A stretch of DNA of 40,011 bases, taken from assembly GCA_937870825.1 (NCBI GenBank), contig CALMZO010000211.1, forward strand, positions 1 to 40,011, given 5' to 3'. Origin of the DNA: an uncultured Chloroflexota bacterium. GTDB taxonomy: Bacteria; Chloroflexota; Anaerolineae; UBA4142; SHND01. Under the pieces are notes generated by a model that saw nothing but the letters and a program-made list of their open reading frames with translations, did no database searches and was not told where the DNA came from. Of this stretch, positions 23,951-31,619 are shown piece by piece (position 1 is the first letter of the stretch; the number at the start of each line of letters is the position of its first letter). The position numbers and the translations under genes were made by a program.

Positions 23951-25195
23951 ATGTCTTGGCTACGCGGTTTGCGTTGTCGGGAATGTCACGCGACATATCC
24001 GATAGATGCATTGTTCGTGTGTGAAGAATGCTTCGGTCCGCTTGAAGCGTACTATGATGAAACGGCGCGCAACGCGCATGTCACGCGCGAAAATATCGCG
24101 AACGGTCCGCGGACGTTGTGGCGGTATCATGATTTTTTGCCGAGCGAGTACACGCCGCGCGTGGATTTGAGCGACGGGTGGACGCCATTGCTGCGCGCGC
24201 ACAATCTCGGACGCGAATTGGGATTGAACAATTTGTATTTGAAAAACGATACGGTCAATCCCACGTTCTCGTTCAAAGACCGCGTCGTTTCTGTCGCGGC
24301 GGCGAAGGCATTGGAATTTGATTTGCCCGCGCTCGCGTGCGCGAGTACAGGAAATCTTGCGGGTTCCGTCGCCGCACACGCCGCGCGCGCGGGACTGCCG
24401 TCGTACGTTTTTATTCCCGCCGATTTGGAACAGGGAAAAATTTTGAGCGCGGCGATTTATGGCGCGACGATTGTGGCGGTGCAAGGCGATTATGACCAGG
24501 CGAATCGTCTCGCGACGGAAGCGGCGGAAACGTACGGCTGGGGTTTTGTCAACATCAATTTGCGTCCGTATTACGCGGAGGGTTCCAAAACGCTCGCTTA
24601 CGAAGTCGCGGAACAACTCGGTTGGCGCGCGCCGGACCGCGTTATCGTTCCCGTTGCCAGCGGCGCGCTGTACACCAAAATCAATCGCGGCTTTGAAGAA
24701 TTGTACGAAGCGAATTTGATTGCGGGACCATTGCCAAAAATGATTGGCGCGCAAGCGGCAGGGTGCGCGCCCGTTGCCAATGCATTCGCGCACGGCACGC
24801 GCGAAATTACGCCCGTCAAAGCGCGTTCGATTGCGAAATCGCTCGCGATTGGGAATCCCGCCGATGGACGGTACGCGATTGACGCGGCGCGCAAATCGGG
24901 GGGGGGTGTTTTTTCCGTACCCGAAAGCGCGGTGGCAGAAGGCATGGCACTGCTTGCGCGCACAGAAGGCATTTTTGGCGAAACCGCCGCGGGCGTCACG
25001 ATAAGCGTTTTGAAAAAATTGGCGGACGCGCGCGCGCTTGACCCTGACGAAACGATTGTCGCGTATCTGACAGGCAACGGATTAAAAACGCGCGAGGTGA
25101 TTGAACATGTCGCGCACAAACGGATTGATACGCAGCCGAACCTGGAGGCGTTTCAGATACAATTTGAACCGAAACTATTCGCTGTAACAGCGTAA
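23951..25195 (+). CDS. thrC: Threonine synthase
   Basis: A 414-residue fold-type II PLP enzyme that converts O-phosphohomoserine to threonine. An N-terminal zinc ribbon (C9, C12, C24, C27) precedes DGWTPLL; the Schiff-base Lys is K109 in NPTFSFKDR, and STGNLAGSVAAHAARAG binds the cofactor phosphate region. Length and the zinc-ribbon type match bacterial thrC. AAGGAG and GAGAGG lie shortly before ATG 23951. It sits behind a SAM-I riboswitch, which fits control of the threonine/methionine branch, and is followed 73 bp later by a ThiS/MoaD-like gene. A homocysteine- or cysteine-forming paralogue with the same fold is possible. Confidence 0.88.
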   Translation: MSWLRGLRCRECHATYPIDALFVCEECFGPLEAYYDETARNAHVTRENIANGPRTLWRYHDFLPSEYTPRVDLSDGWTPLLRAHNLGRELGLNNLYLKNDTVNPTFSFKDRVVSVAAAKALEFDLPALACASTGNLAGSVAAHAARAGLPSYVFIPADLEQGKILSAAIYGATIVAVQGDYDQANRLATEAAETYGWGFVNINLRPYYAEGSKTLAYEVAEQLGWRAPDRVIVPVASGALYTKINRGFEELYEANLIAGPLPKMIGAQAAGCAPVANAFAHGTREITPVKARSIAKSLAIGNPADGRYAIDAARKSGGGVFSVPESAVAEGMALLARTEGIFGETAAGVTISVLKKLADARALDPDETIVAYLTGNGLKTREVIEHVAHKRIDTQPNLEAFQIQFEPKLFAVTA

Positions 25196-25257
25196 GCATT
25201 GAGTAGCGAGCATTGAAGACATGCTGTCCTTACTCAACGCTCAATGCTCATCACTCG
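25195..25257. repeat. Inverted heptamer tract (AGCATTG / ACGCTCA)
   Basis: Units AGCATTG, AGTAGCG, AGCATTG run into TTACTCA, ACGCTCA, ATGCTCA, TCACTCG, with the second half complementary to the first. It begins at the last base of the thrC stop and fills the gap to the sulfur-carrier gene, which has no obvious Shine-Dalgarno. Confidence 0.75.
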
Positions 25258-25268
25258 GCACTGTAAAC

Positions 25269-25547
25269 ATGTCAACCAAAATCAAAATTCCCACACCGCT
25301 TCGTCGTCATACGAACGGACTCTCGACGGTAGAAATTTCTGCAAGTGAAAATGTGCGCGCAATGTTGCACACACTCACCACGCAATATCCGACCATCAGC
25401 GAACGCTTATTCGACGCGCAAGGACAAGTGAAATCACACATCAACATTTTTTTGAATAACGAAGACATTCGTTTTCTGAACGGATTGGAGACGAATGTGA
25501 AGGATGGCGATACGGTGGTGCTGTTACCTGCATTGGCGGGAGGTTAA
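25269..25547 (+). CDS. ThiS/MoaD-like ubiquitin-fold sulfur carrier protein
   Basis: A 92-residue protein with the beta-grasp pattern of MoaD/ThiS. IKIPTPLRRHT forms the first strand, ISERLFDAQGQVKSHINIFL the middle, and DGDTVVLLPALAGG the end. The free C-terminal Gly-Gly is the residue pair that is adenylated and thiocarboxylated. The ORF start is placed at ATG 25269 because upstream codons are repeat DNA. Carriers of this kind feed sulfide to molybdopterin, thiamine, cysteine (CysO) or homocysteine (HcyS). Being paired with thrC under a SAM riboswitch, a role in sulfur-amino-acid synthesis is the best inference. Confidence 0.85.
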   Translation: MSTKIKIPTPLRRHTNGLSTVEISASENVRAMLHTLTTQYPTISERLFDAQGQVKSHINIFLNNEDIRFLNGLETNVKDGDTVVLLPALAGG

Positions 25548-25554
25548 AACATAG

Positions 25555-25590
25555 AAAGCGGACGACGTGAAAAGGTCGTCCGCTTTTTTT
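25555..25590 (+). terminator. Rho-independent terminator after the sulfur-carrier gene
   Basis: A perfect 12-bp stem (AAAGCGGACGAC with its complement) and an 8-nt loop are followed by seven Ts. It ends the thrC / sulfur-carrier transcript. Confidence 0.92.
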
Positions 25591-25690
25591 GGTCAATCCC
25601 GCGCAAATTGTATCCTAAATGTATCCCGGGTATCGTCTTTGGCTGATACCCTTTTCAGAGAAAAGGGATAAAGTGAACAATGAGGGGTTT

Positions 25691-26977
25691 ATGCACACGA
25701 GACTGCCGGATAGTACCTTGACTATGAAACGAACGGACAAGCTCCAGCACAAACTGGAAGAAACGCAGCGCGAACACAACAAGATATTGAAAAAAATCGA
25801 AAAGGCGCGCGCGAAACTGGAAGCGCGCGGTCAAGAGTTGCGCGTCGTGGAGGCGAAACTTGCCGAGCTGGAAAGCGAATTGCACGCTGCACACGCGCCG
25901 GGGATGACCGGCGACTCGCTGCCATCACAGCGTACTGCGCGCCTCATTTACAATCCCAATGCCGGCGATGCACGAGACCAACATCCTTTGCCGGACGTTG
26001 TTGAACATTTGCGGAAACACGGCATCCGGGCGCAAGTCACTGTCAAGACGACGGGCAAGAGTGTGCGAGACAGCGCGGCAGAAGCAGCAAAGCGCGGCGA
26101 AGCGTTGGTGATTGTCGCGGGTGGCGACGGAACGATTGAAAAGGCAGCTTCACAGCTCGTGGGTTCCGAGACTGCGCTCGGCATCTTGCCGTTTGGCAGC
26201 ATGAATAACCTTGCGCGCTGTCTGGGAATCCCACTCGACTTGGACGACGCCTGTGCGTTGATTGCAATGGGGACTGCGCGCAACATTGATGTCGGGCGCG
26301 TCAACGTCAACGCCAAATCTCACGTCAAGTACTTTTTAGAAACCGCAGGTCTGGGCTTGAACGCGATTTTGTTTCCAATGGGCCACAAGCTCAAAAAAGG
26401 AATCTTGGGCGACATTCCGGCAACATTGAAAAAAATTGTGGACTCGAAAGCGACAGCCGTTACCGTCGAGTTGGACGATGGGCAAGTGATTCAAGCCAAC
26501 GCGCAAGTCATTACCGTTTCCAACGCGCCGATGACCGGAATGAACTTTTTAATTTCACCCGAAGCCAAAATGGACGACGGCTGGCTCGACATTGCGATTT
26601 ATGACGATATGGGCAAGGCAGATTTACTGGCATATTTTCTTGCTTCCCGCAACGGGCACCGCGCCGCGCATCCCAAAATCAAAACGTACCGTTCGCGCCG
26701 CGTCCATATTCAATCCCAAGACCCCAATCCGATTGTGTCGGACAAAGACCCGCTGCCCGAACGAAAGGCGCTCGACATTGAAATTCTTTCGCAAGCGCTC
26801 AGGGTTATCGTGGGGAAAGGCATTGGCTTGACGTTTCCGGTTGATGTTGCACCTTCCGTCCCGCCGCTTTCCGGTCCGCAACAAGTCAACGGACATTCTC
26901 AAGCCGGGTCCACATCCAACGGCGATGAACAAGCAGAATCGGACCCGAAAACGAGCGTTCAAGAACCGGAAGGCTAA
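25691..26977 (+). CDS. Diacylglycerol/sphingosine kinase-like lipid kinase
   Basis: A 428-residue protein. Residues about 13-65 form a charged coiled coil (KLEETQREHNKILKKIEKAR), then the DAGK catalytic domain begins with ARLIYNPNAGD. The nucleotide-binding GGDGT is present in VIVAGGDGTIEKAA, as are LGILPFGSMNNLARCLGIP and the C-terminal beta-sandwich (MTGMNFLISPEAKMDDGWLD). The family phosphorylates diacylglycerol or related lipids at the membrane. The tail after about residue 385 is Pro/Gln/Ser-rich and low in complexity. ATG 25691 follows AGGGG closely; 25619 and 25724 are other possible starts. The coiled-coil front is unusual for bacterial members and suggests dimerisation. Confidence 0.87.
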   Translation: MHTRLPDSTLTMKRTDKLQHKLEETQREHNKILKKIEKARAKLEARGQELRVVEAKLAELESELHAAHAPGMTGDSLPSQRTARLIYNPNAGDARDQHPLPDVVEHLRKHGIRAQVTVKTTGKSVRDSAAEAAKRGEALVIVAGGDGTIEKAASQLVGSETALGILPFGSMNNLARCLGIPLDLDDACALIAMGTARNIDVGRVNVNAKSHVKYFLETAGLGLNAILFPMGHKLKKGILGDIPATLKKIVDSKATAVTVELDDGQVIQANAQVITVSNAPMTGMNFLISPEAKMDDGWLDIAIYDDMGKADLLAYFLASRNGHRAAHPKIKTYRSRRVHIQSQDPNPIVSDKDPLPERKALDIEILSQALRVIVGKGIGLTFPVDVAPSVPPLSGPQQVNGHSQAGSTSNGDEQAESDPKTSVQEPEG

Positions 26978-27002
26978 CGGATTGTAGGCAGTGCGAAAAT
27001 GG

Positions 27003-27025
27003 AAAAGGAGCGCTAGCGCTCTTTT
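27003..27025. terminator. Bidirectional terminator between convergent genes
   Basis: The sequence AAAAGGAGCGCTAGCGCTC followed by TTTT is nearly palindromic, with GAGCG/CGCTC stems around CTAG. A-runs and T-runs on the two sides let it serve both the kinase (plus) and the DUF937 gene (minus). Confidence 0.65.
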
Positions 27026-27035
27026 CGAGAGACCG

Positions 27036-28022
27036 TCAGGGGTACGCCAACGCCGCCGCGATTAAATCGAGCGTCTGTTGTTCTTCCGGCGAAATCGCTG
27101 TGCCGCCGATGCTCATGATGCCGCCGTCAATTGCGGCAGAGGCAACGCGCGTTGCCACATTCACTACAAATTCTTTGTACGCCACTTTTTCATCGTACGT
27201 TTCTTTTTCGTTCAAAATGCGCAGCGTCTCCAGGCACGCGTCGCGCATGAGCGTCGCGGCATTTTCACGATTCGCGCCGAGTGAGGTAATGTGCGCGGGC
27301 GAATTGTATTCGTGGCTGACCAGCCCAACGAGGGAATCGGGTTCGGCTTGATGTCCGAATTCGTCCATCGCTTCGAGCAACGCGCGAATTTCTTTGTTGA
27401 TGCCGACGGGTCCGCTCAACGACGACATCATCACCGCATAGCCCGCGAGGACCGGCGTCTTGGAGAGCGTGTCCCATTCCTCAGCAGTAAATTGTGCGCG
27501 AATGCGTGCCGCGCGTTCGTTCACGTTCTCGCCCGCGTCGAGCGCGGCGGCAATTTCGCTGGCGAACGGCGGCTGCGCGAGCGCGTACGCGTCCATCTCA
27601 TTTTGCAGCAGCGTGTTCAACCCGGCCGCGTCGAGCGATTGCGCGTGAGCAGCATCGCGCAGGGCATGGAGCACCAACGGCGCGGCGAGCGCGAGCACCG
27701 GCGCGACGGCGATGTTTGTGGTGTTTTCAATCCAACGCGAAACGTTGGGGATGCCCGCACCGAACCACTGATTCAACCACACATCGCTTAAACCATTCGT
27801 GACGGCATCGAGCGGACTGCCCAAATCTTTTTCCAACGTTTGCGCCAGCCCTTGCGCATTGTCCGCGTGGGACGCGTATTTTGCCATTGCGGCAAGCGTC
27901 AACGGCGCGGCAAGCGTCATTCCCTCTGTCACTTTTGTTTCGTTCCCGCCAATCATTTCTGCGTATTGTTTCGTCAATGCAGGCGTAAGCAATTCTTGTA
28001 CCATTTCCAAAACGTTCGCCAT
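27036..28022 (-). CDS. DUF937-type protein
   Basis: A 328-residue, mostly helical protein. The N-terminal 130 residues fit DUF937: MANVLEMVQELLTPALTKQY, then IGGNETKVTEGMTLAAPLTL. The C-terminal end, with AYKEFVVNVATRVASAA and GGIMSIGGTAISPEEQ, resembles a short conserved end seen in other bacterial proteins of unknown role. No signal peptide or membrane span is present. ATG 28022 is 6 nt after AGGAGA and is strongly preferred to the longer frame, which runs through the divergent promoter region. The function is unknown. Confidence 0.8.
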   Translation of the reverse strand: MANVLEMVQELLTPALTKQYAEMIGGNETKVTEGMTLAAPLTLAAMAKYASHADNAQGLAQTLEKDLGSPLDAVTNGLSDVWLNQWFGAGIPNVSRWIENTTNIAVAPVLALAAPLVLHALRDAAHAQSLDAAGLNTLLQNEMDAYALAQPPFASEIAAALDAGENVNERAARIRAQFTAEEWDTLSKTPVLAGYAVMMSSLSGPVGINKEIRALLEAMDEFGHQAEPDSLVGLVSHEYNSPAHITSLGANRENAATLMRDACLETLRILNEKETYDEKVAYKEFVVNVATRVASAAIDGGIMSIGGTAISPEEQQTLDLIAAALAYP

Positions 28023-28037
28023 GCGATTCTCCTGAAT

Positions 28038-28067
28038 AGAATACTGCAAGTATCTACAATCCCTCAA
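28038..28067 (-). promoter_or_regulatory. Candidate promoter for the DUF937 gene
   Basis: On the minus strand TTGAGG (plus 28062-28067) and TATTCT (plus 28038-28043) are 18 bp apart, each matching the consensus at four positions. AGGAGA follows before the start. The 73-bp gap to the divergent PAP2 gene also holds TATGAT at 28084-28089, only 6 bp before that gene's ATG, which would give a leaderless or nearly leaderless mRNA. Confidence 0.5.
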
Positions 28068-28095
28068 GAAACGCAAGATAAGGTATGATAAAAAT

Positions 28096-28803
28096 ATGAC
28101 AACCCATGACGTGGATTCCGCCGCGAACGCGGATACAACCCCGCGACGTGCGCAACCGTATCGCGCGTACATTTTTCAAACGTACGTCGTTCTCGCGGCA
28201 ATTGCGTTTGGCGTACTGCTGTTCGCGGCGCGCACAACACCGTATTTCGATTTTGATTTGATGATTTCGCACGCGGTGCAATCTGCGCGCGGCGAAGCGT
28301 TGGATGCGCTCATGCGTTTTGTCAGCGGCTTGGGCTTTAATCCACTTTCCATTTTGTTGACGGGCTTGCTTGTCGCCTATCTCTATGTCATCGGTCTGCG
28401 TTGGGAAGCGGTCATGGCAGTGTTCGCTTCAGGCGGCGTGACGCTGGTTGGAGTGGTTATCAAAGACCTTGTGCACCGCGCGCGTCCGTCGCCCGACTTG
28501 GTGAATGTGTTGAGTCCGCTCGCCGATTACAGCTTTCCGAGCGGACACGTTTTGCACTATACGGCGTTTCTTGGGTTCCTCTGTTTCTTGTTGTTCACCC
28601 TCGCCCCGCGCAGTTGGATTCGCGCGCTCGGAATGTTCGTTTGCATTTTACTCATTTCTCTCGTCGGCGTTTCCCGCATCTACTTGGGGCAGCATTGGTT
28701 CAGCGATGTCGTCGGCGCGTATTTGTTGGGGAGTCTGTGGCTCGCGCTGACGCTGTATTTGTATCGCCGGGGCAAACCGCGTGTCCAACGCTTTGGGCGA
28801 TAA
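28096..28803 (+). CDS. PAP2-family membrane phosphatase
   Basis: A 235-residue membrane protein with about six spans and the three PAP2 motifs: KDLVHRARP (motif C1), YSFPSGH (C2) and SRIYLGQHWFSDVVGA (C3, with the catalytic His). Such enzymes remove phosphate from phosphatidate, undecaprenyl diphosphate or related lipids on the outer face of the membrane. The start at 28096 has no Shine-Dalgarno. The lipid-kinase gene lies 1.1 kb away, so the pair could act on the same lipid pool, but they are separated by a divergent gene and this is only inference. Confidence 0.92.
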   Translation: MTTHDVDSAANADTTPRRAQPYRAYIFQTYVVLAAIAFGVLLFAARTTPYFDFDLMISHAVQSARGEALDALMRFVSGLGFNPLSILLTGLLVAYLYVIGLRWEAVMAVFASGGVTLVGVVIKDLVHRARPSPDLVNVLSPLADYSFPSGHVLHYTAFLGFLCFLLFTLAPRSWIRALGMFVCILLISLVGVSRIYLGQHWFSDVVGAYLLGSLWLALTLYLYRRGKPRVQRFGR

Positions 28804-28983
28804 ATGACATCGCCGGCTTGAGCAAACACAAGAACGAGCGGAAATAAAAAAAGGGAATTCGTTCGTTGTGCGTCATCGTTCCTCCGTTTGCTGTACTTTC
28901 GCAAGATATATCGTTTTCCAAACTGCGGAATCTGTGCAAAAATGGATTCGCCAAAATAATTCCAAAAGACAAAGGAGAAAAAG

Positions 28984-30024
28984 ATGAAACGAAAATTACA
29001 ACTCGGCGCGGTCATGCTGTTTGGCATCGCGCTATTGGCGACGATTCTGTTCAGCACAGACCATGTTCAAGCGCAACCGAACGCGTTGTTGACAACCACG
29101 CCAAGCGCGACAGCGACGGCTGCACAGATGGACGATACCGATTCGAATGCTGCCGCCGCGAAATATTGTACCGACAACAAGGGCACGGTCACCACGCGCT
29201 ATCCCACGTACAATACCAACGCGCCGCAAGCGCAATGGCTGCAACTCGCGGGGTCGCGCGATTTCTGCACCTTCCTCGCGCCTGCGGACGAAACTGGTTT
29301 TCAATCGCACATCGAAATCGCGCTCGACACCTTGTACGCGGACAAACCAACTCTCGCCGTTCTCGCGTATCTTGAACCCGTCGCGCTGCCGCCCTTCACG
29401 GGCGCGAACCCTTCCGTACTGTATTGCAACAAACTCGGCGGCACGGATATTTGGGGCGGACAAAATAACGCGGCGGGCGGCGGCTGGGTCACAACCGCGC
29501 CGGACAGCAAAACAAATTTCCAGGTCGTCGGTATGTGCATGTTCCCCGACGGCTCGGCGATTGATTCATGGGGGCTGACGTACAAGGCGAACGGCGTCGT
29601 GCGCGGCACCGATTTAGCAAAACTAGTACGCTATCAACCGACGACACCGCCGAATGTGTTTGGTGGAGGAGCGAATCAAGTGGCAGCGGTTGATAAAGCA
29701 CTCACAAGCGCAGACAACAAATCGAACGTAACGCTCAAGGTCGGCGACACCTTGAGCATCGAACTCGCGAGCAATCCCACCACAGGATATTCGTGGCACG
29801 TCAGTCAAAACGATGAAAAAATTTTGCAGCCCTTGGGCGAGCCGCAATTTTCACTCGGTAATCAAACGCCCATTCCCGGCAGAAGCGGCACAGAAACATT
29901 CCAATTCAAGGCGGTCAAAACGGGCAAGACAACGCTGACACTCGTTTATCTTCGCCCGTGGGAACAAGCGACGCCTCCGGCAAATCGTACTGACGTATTC
30001 TCTGTTCAAGTGGATGTGCAATAA
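28984..30024 (+). CDS. Secreted DUF333 + chagasin-like (I42) peptidase inhibitor
   Basis: A 346-residue exported protein. A signal peptide (residues 1-30, likely cut after VQA) leads to a Thr/Ala-rich linker, then a Cys-bearing region with AAAKYCTDNKG and GMCMFPDGSAIDSW, which matches the small DUF333 domain with an insertion. The last 110 residues carry the chagasin inhibitor loops: NPTTGYSW at 264-271, GRSGTETFQF and the RPWE loop at 324-327. Chagasins block papain-type cysteine peptidases, so it probably protects the cell surface or targets foreign proteases. AAAGGAG precedes ATG 28984. The joining of the two domains is notable; each is usually found alone or with other partners. Confidence 0.85.
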   Translation: MKRKLQLGAVMLFGIALLATILFSTDHVQAQPNALLTTTPSATATAAQMDDTDSNAAAAKYCTDNKGTVTTRYPTYNTNAPQAQWLQLAGSRDFCTFLAPADETGFQSHIEIALDTLYADKPTLAVLAYLEPVALPPFTGANPSVLYCNKLGGTDIWGGQNNAAGGGWVTTAPDSKTNFQVVGMCMFPDGSAIDSWGLTYKANGVVRGTDLAKLVRYQPTTPPNVFGGGANQVAAVDKALTSADNKSNVTLKVGDTLSIELASNPTTGYSWHVSQNDEKILQPLGEPQFSLGNQTPIPGRSGTETFQFKAVKTGKTTLTLVYLRPWEQATPPANRTDVFSVQVDVQ

Positions 30025-30085
30025 ACGGCTGAAACGTTCGCCTTTGGTCTGCGTATAAAGAGTGATAATTCAAGGAGGACCTAGA

Positions 30086-30382
30086 ATGGCTGATTCTACC
30101 AAGACCGAAGAATTTCGTGTGGACGGAGACAAAGTCATCTCCAAAATCAAAGAGATTGTGAACGAGGGCAATGTGCGCCGCATCATTCTCAAGAGCGAAG
30201 ATGGAAAAACTCTGGTTGAAGTACCGTTGACGCTTGGCGTAGGCGTTGTGGGCGTGAGCGTGCTCGTTGCGCCGGTACTTGCCGCGCTCGGCGCGATTGC
30301 CGCGCTTGTCGCGCGCGTGAGCATCATCGTCGAACGCATGGACGACAAACCGCCCGCGCCCCCTTCCAATCCAACCATCTAA
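30086..30382 (+). CDS. DUF4342 protein
   Basis: A 98-residue protein. The N-terminal half (EEFRVDGDKVISKIKEIVNE, then GNVRRIILKSEDGKTLVEVP) fits the DUF4342 domain, which resembles a UBA-like helix followed by strands. A hydrophobic segment (about 50-77) is Gly/Val/Ala-rich and may enter the membrane. AAGGAGGA at 30072-30079 supports ATG 30086. A TATAAA at 30054 could be a -10 box. The function is unknown in the family. A strong bidirectional terminator follows the stop. Confidence 0.85.
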   Translation: MADSTKTEEFRVDGDKVISKIKEIVNEGNVRRIILKSEDGKTLVEVPLTLGVGVVGVSVLVAPVLAALGAIAALVARVSIIVERMDDKPPAPPSNPTI

Positions 30383-30383
30383 C

Positions 30384-30424
30384 AAAAAACCTTCGAGGTT
30401 ATCGAATCCTCGAAGGTTTTTTGT
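30384..30424. terminator. Bidirectional terminator
   Basis: A perfect 15-bp stem (AAAAAACCTTCGAGG with its complement) encloses a 9-nt loop, with A- and T-runs built into the stem. It serves the DUF4342 gene on the plus strand and the secreted protein on the minus strand. Confidence 0.93.
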
Positions 30425-30425
30425 T

Positions 30426-31523
30426 TCAACGTATCCTGTACTCGAAAAACAAAAAGTATCGCACATGTGCGCGTGAACCCCAACCAAAATTAACACTGCA
30501 TAAACAAAAGCCGCCAATCGCATCGCTCGGCGCGCCGCGCACATTGATTTTTACATTCGCGGACTCGAACGAATAATCGCATTGACAGATGTCGCCGGGC
30601 TTTTTCTTGTCGCCAACAATCGTTGGGTCATCAGTTACATTTTCACCGCCTGCCCAAACGTCAATTACATTTCCACCGGACATGACATAGATGCTCGTCC
30701 CCGCGCCGCCGCCCGGTCCTTCTTCACATCCAAAATCGTATTTGCGGTTATCGCTGGAATCAAACGCATCACAATAGATGGCGTGCGCGAGATGCCAATA
30801 CCCTTGCCCGGGTTCGACGTTGGCGGGTTCATAATACACGGTGCCGGGCCAACGACTGCGGTCCGGTTCCCAAATCGGCGCGGGCGGGGGCGGCACGGGT
30901 GTGAACGTGGGCGTTATCGTCGGCGTCGGAACGCGCGTGCTGGGACGGCGCGTATTGGTCGGCAATGGTGTATTTGTAATCGTCGGCGTGTTCGTCGGCA
31001 AAACAATGAATGGATTTTCGTTCGTCACGACGACATAGACAGGTACCGCTGTCGCCTTGCGCGTGGGCGTATCTGTCGGCGGCGGTGCATTCGTCGCGCG
31101 CACATTGCTGAATACGGGCGCGTTCACGGTTGTATTCGTCGGCACAGATGTTGGCGACGGCGTAATGACCAGCGCAATCAGTCCGCCATTTTTGGAACCG
31201 AGCGCGATGGCGAGATGAATGAGATTGCTCGCCGATTTGTTTTTGTTTGCGGAATAATAATTGCTTGCGAGCTGTTCCACACGCGTCGCAATTTGCGGGT
31301 CGCGCAAACGCGCAAGCCGGTCGCGCGCAAGTCTCAAATCGCCGTCCACCGCAAAGGCATCGGCGACATTGATAATGTAATCGTCTTGGTCGGCAGGCGT
31401 GAGCGCGAGAACTTGCTGTGGTGGAACGGTGGACGTGTCCACAAACGACGAAGCGAGATAAAGACCGAGCGCCACTCCGGCGACGAGCGCGAGGACAACC
31501 ACGAGGAGCGAGAAACGATTCAT
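30426..31523 (-). CDS. Exported protein with Pro/Thr-rich linker and Cys-rich C-terminal domain
   Basis: A 365-residue protein with an N-terminal membrane anchor or signal (LLVVVLALVAGVALGLYLAS), a short helical region (about 35-105), a long Pro/Thr linker (NTPTITNTPLPTNT, then TPTITPTFTPVPP) and a C-terminal domain of about 140 residues with six Cys. That domain holds GYWHLAHAIYCDAF, FGCEEGPGGGAGTSIYV and CQCDYSFES; I do not recognise it. Linkers of this kind are typical of Anaerolineae surface proteins. ATG 31523 has no clear Shine-Dalgarno. A surface role is likely; nothing shows an enzyme. Confidence 0.75.
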   Translation of the reverse strand: MNRFSLLVVVLALVAGVALGLYLASSFVDTSTVPPQQVLALTPADQDDYIINVADAFAVDGDLRLARDRLARLRDPQIATRVEQLASNYYSANKNKSASNLIHLAIALGSKNGGLIALVITPSPTSVPTNTTVNAPVFSNVRATNAPPPTDTPTRKATAVPVYVVVTNENPFIVLPTNTPTITNTPLPTNTRRPSTRVPTPTITPTFTPVPPPPAPIWEPDRSRWPGTVYYEPANVEPGQGYWHLAHAIYCDAFDSSDNRKYDFGCEEGPGGGAGTSIYVMSGGNVIDVWAGGENVTDDPTIVGDKKKPGDICQCDYSFESANVKINVRGAPSDAIGGFCLCSVNFGWGSRAHVRYFLFFEYRIR

Positions 31524-31578
31524 GCGACTGCGCGCATTTTACAAGCGAGCGCGCGCGGGGTCAATAGGAGTAGGGAAT

Positions 31579-31619
31579 TCAAAAACGAATTGCAGCCACT
31601 GTGCGGCTGCAATTCGTTT
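31579..31619 (-). terminator. Rho-independent terminator of leucyl aminopeptidase
   Basis: A perfect 15-bp stem between 31583-31597 and 31605-31619 encloses a 7-nt loop; on the minus strand it is followed by a run of Ts. The stem starts inside the pepA stop codon, so the gene has almost no 3' UTR. Confidence 0.88.
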
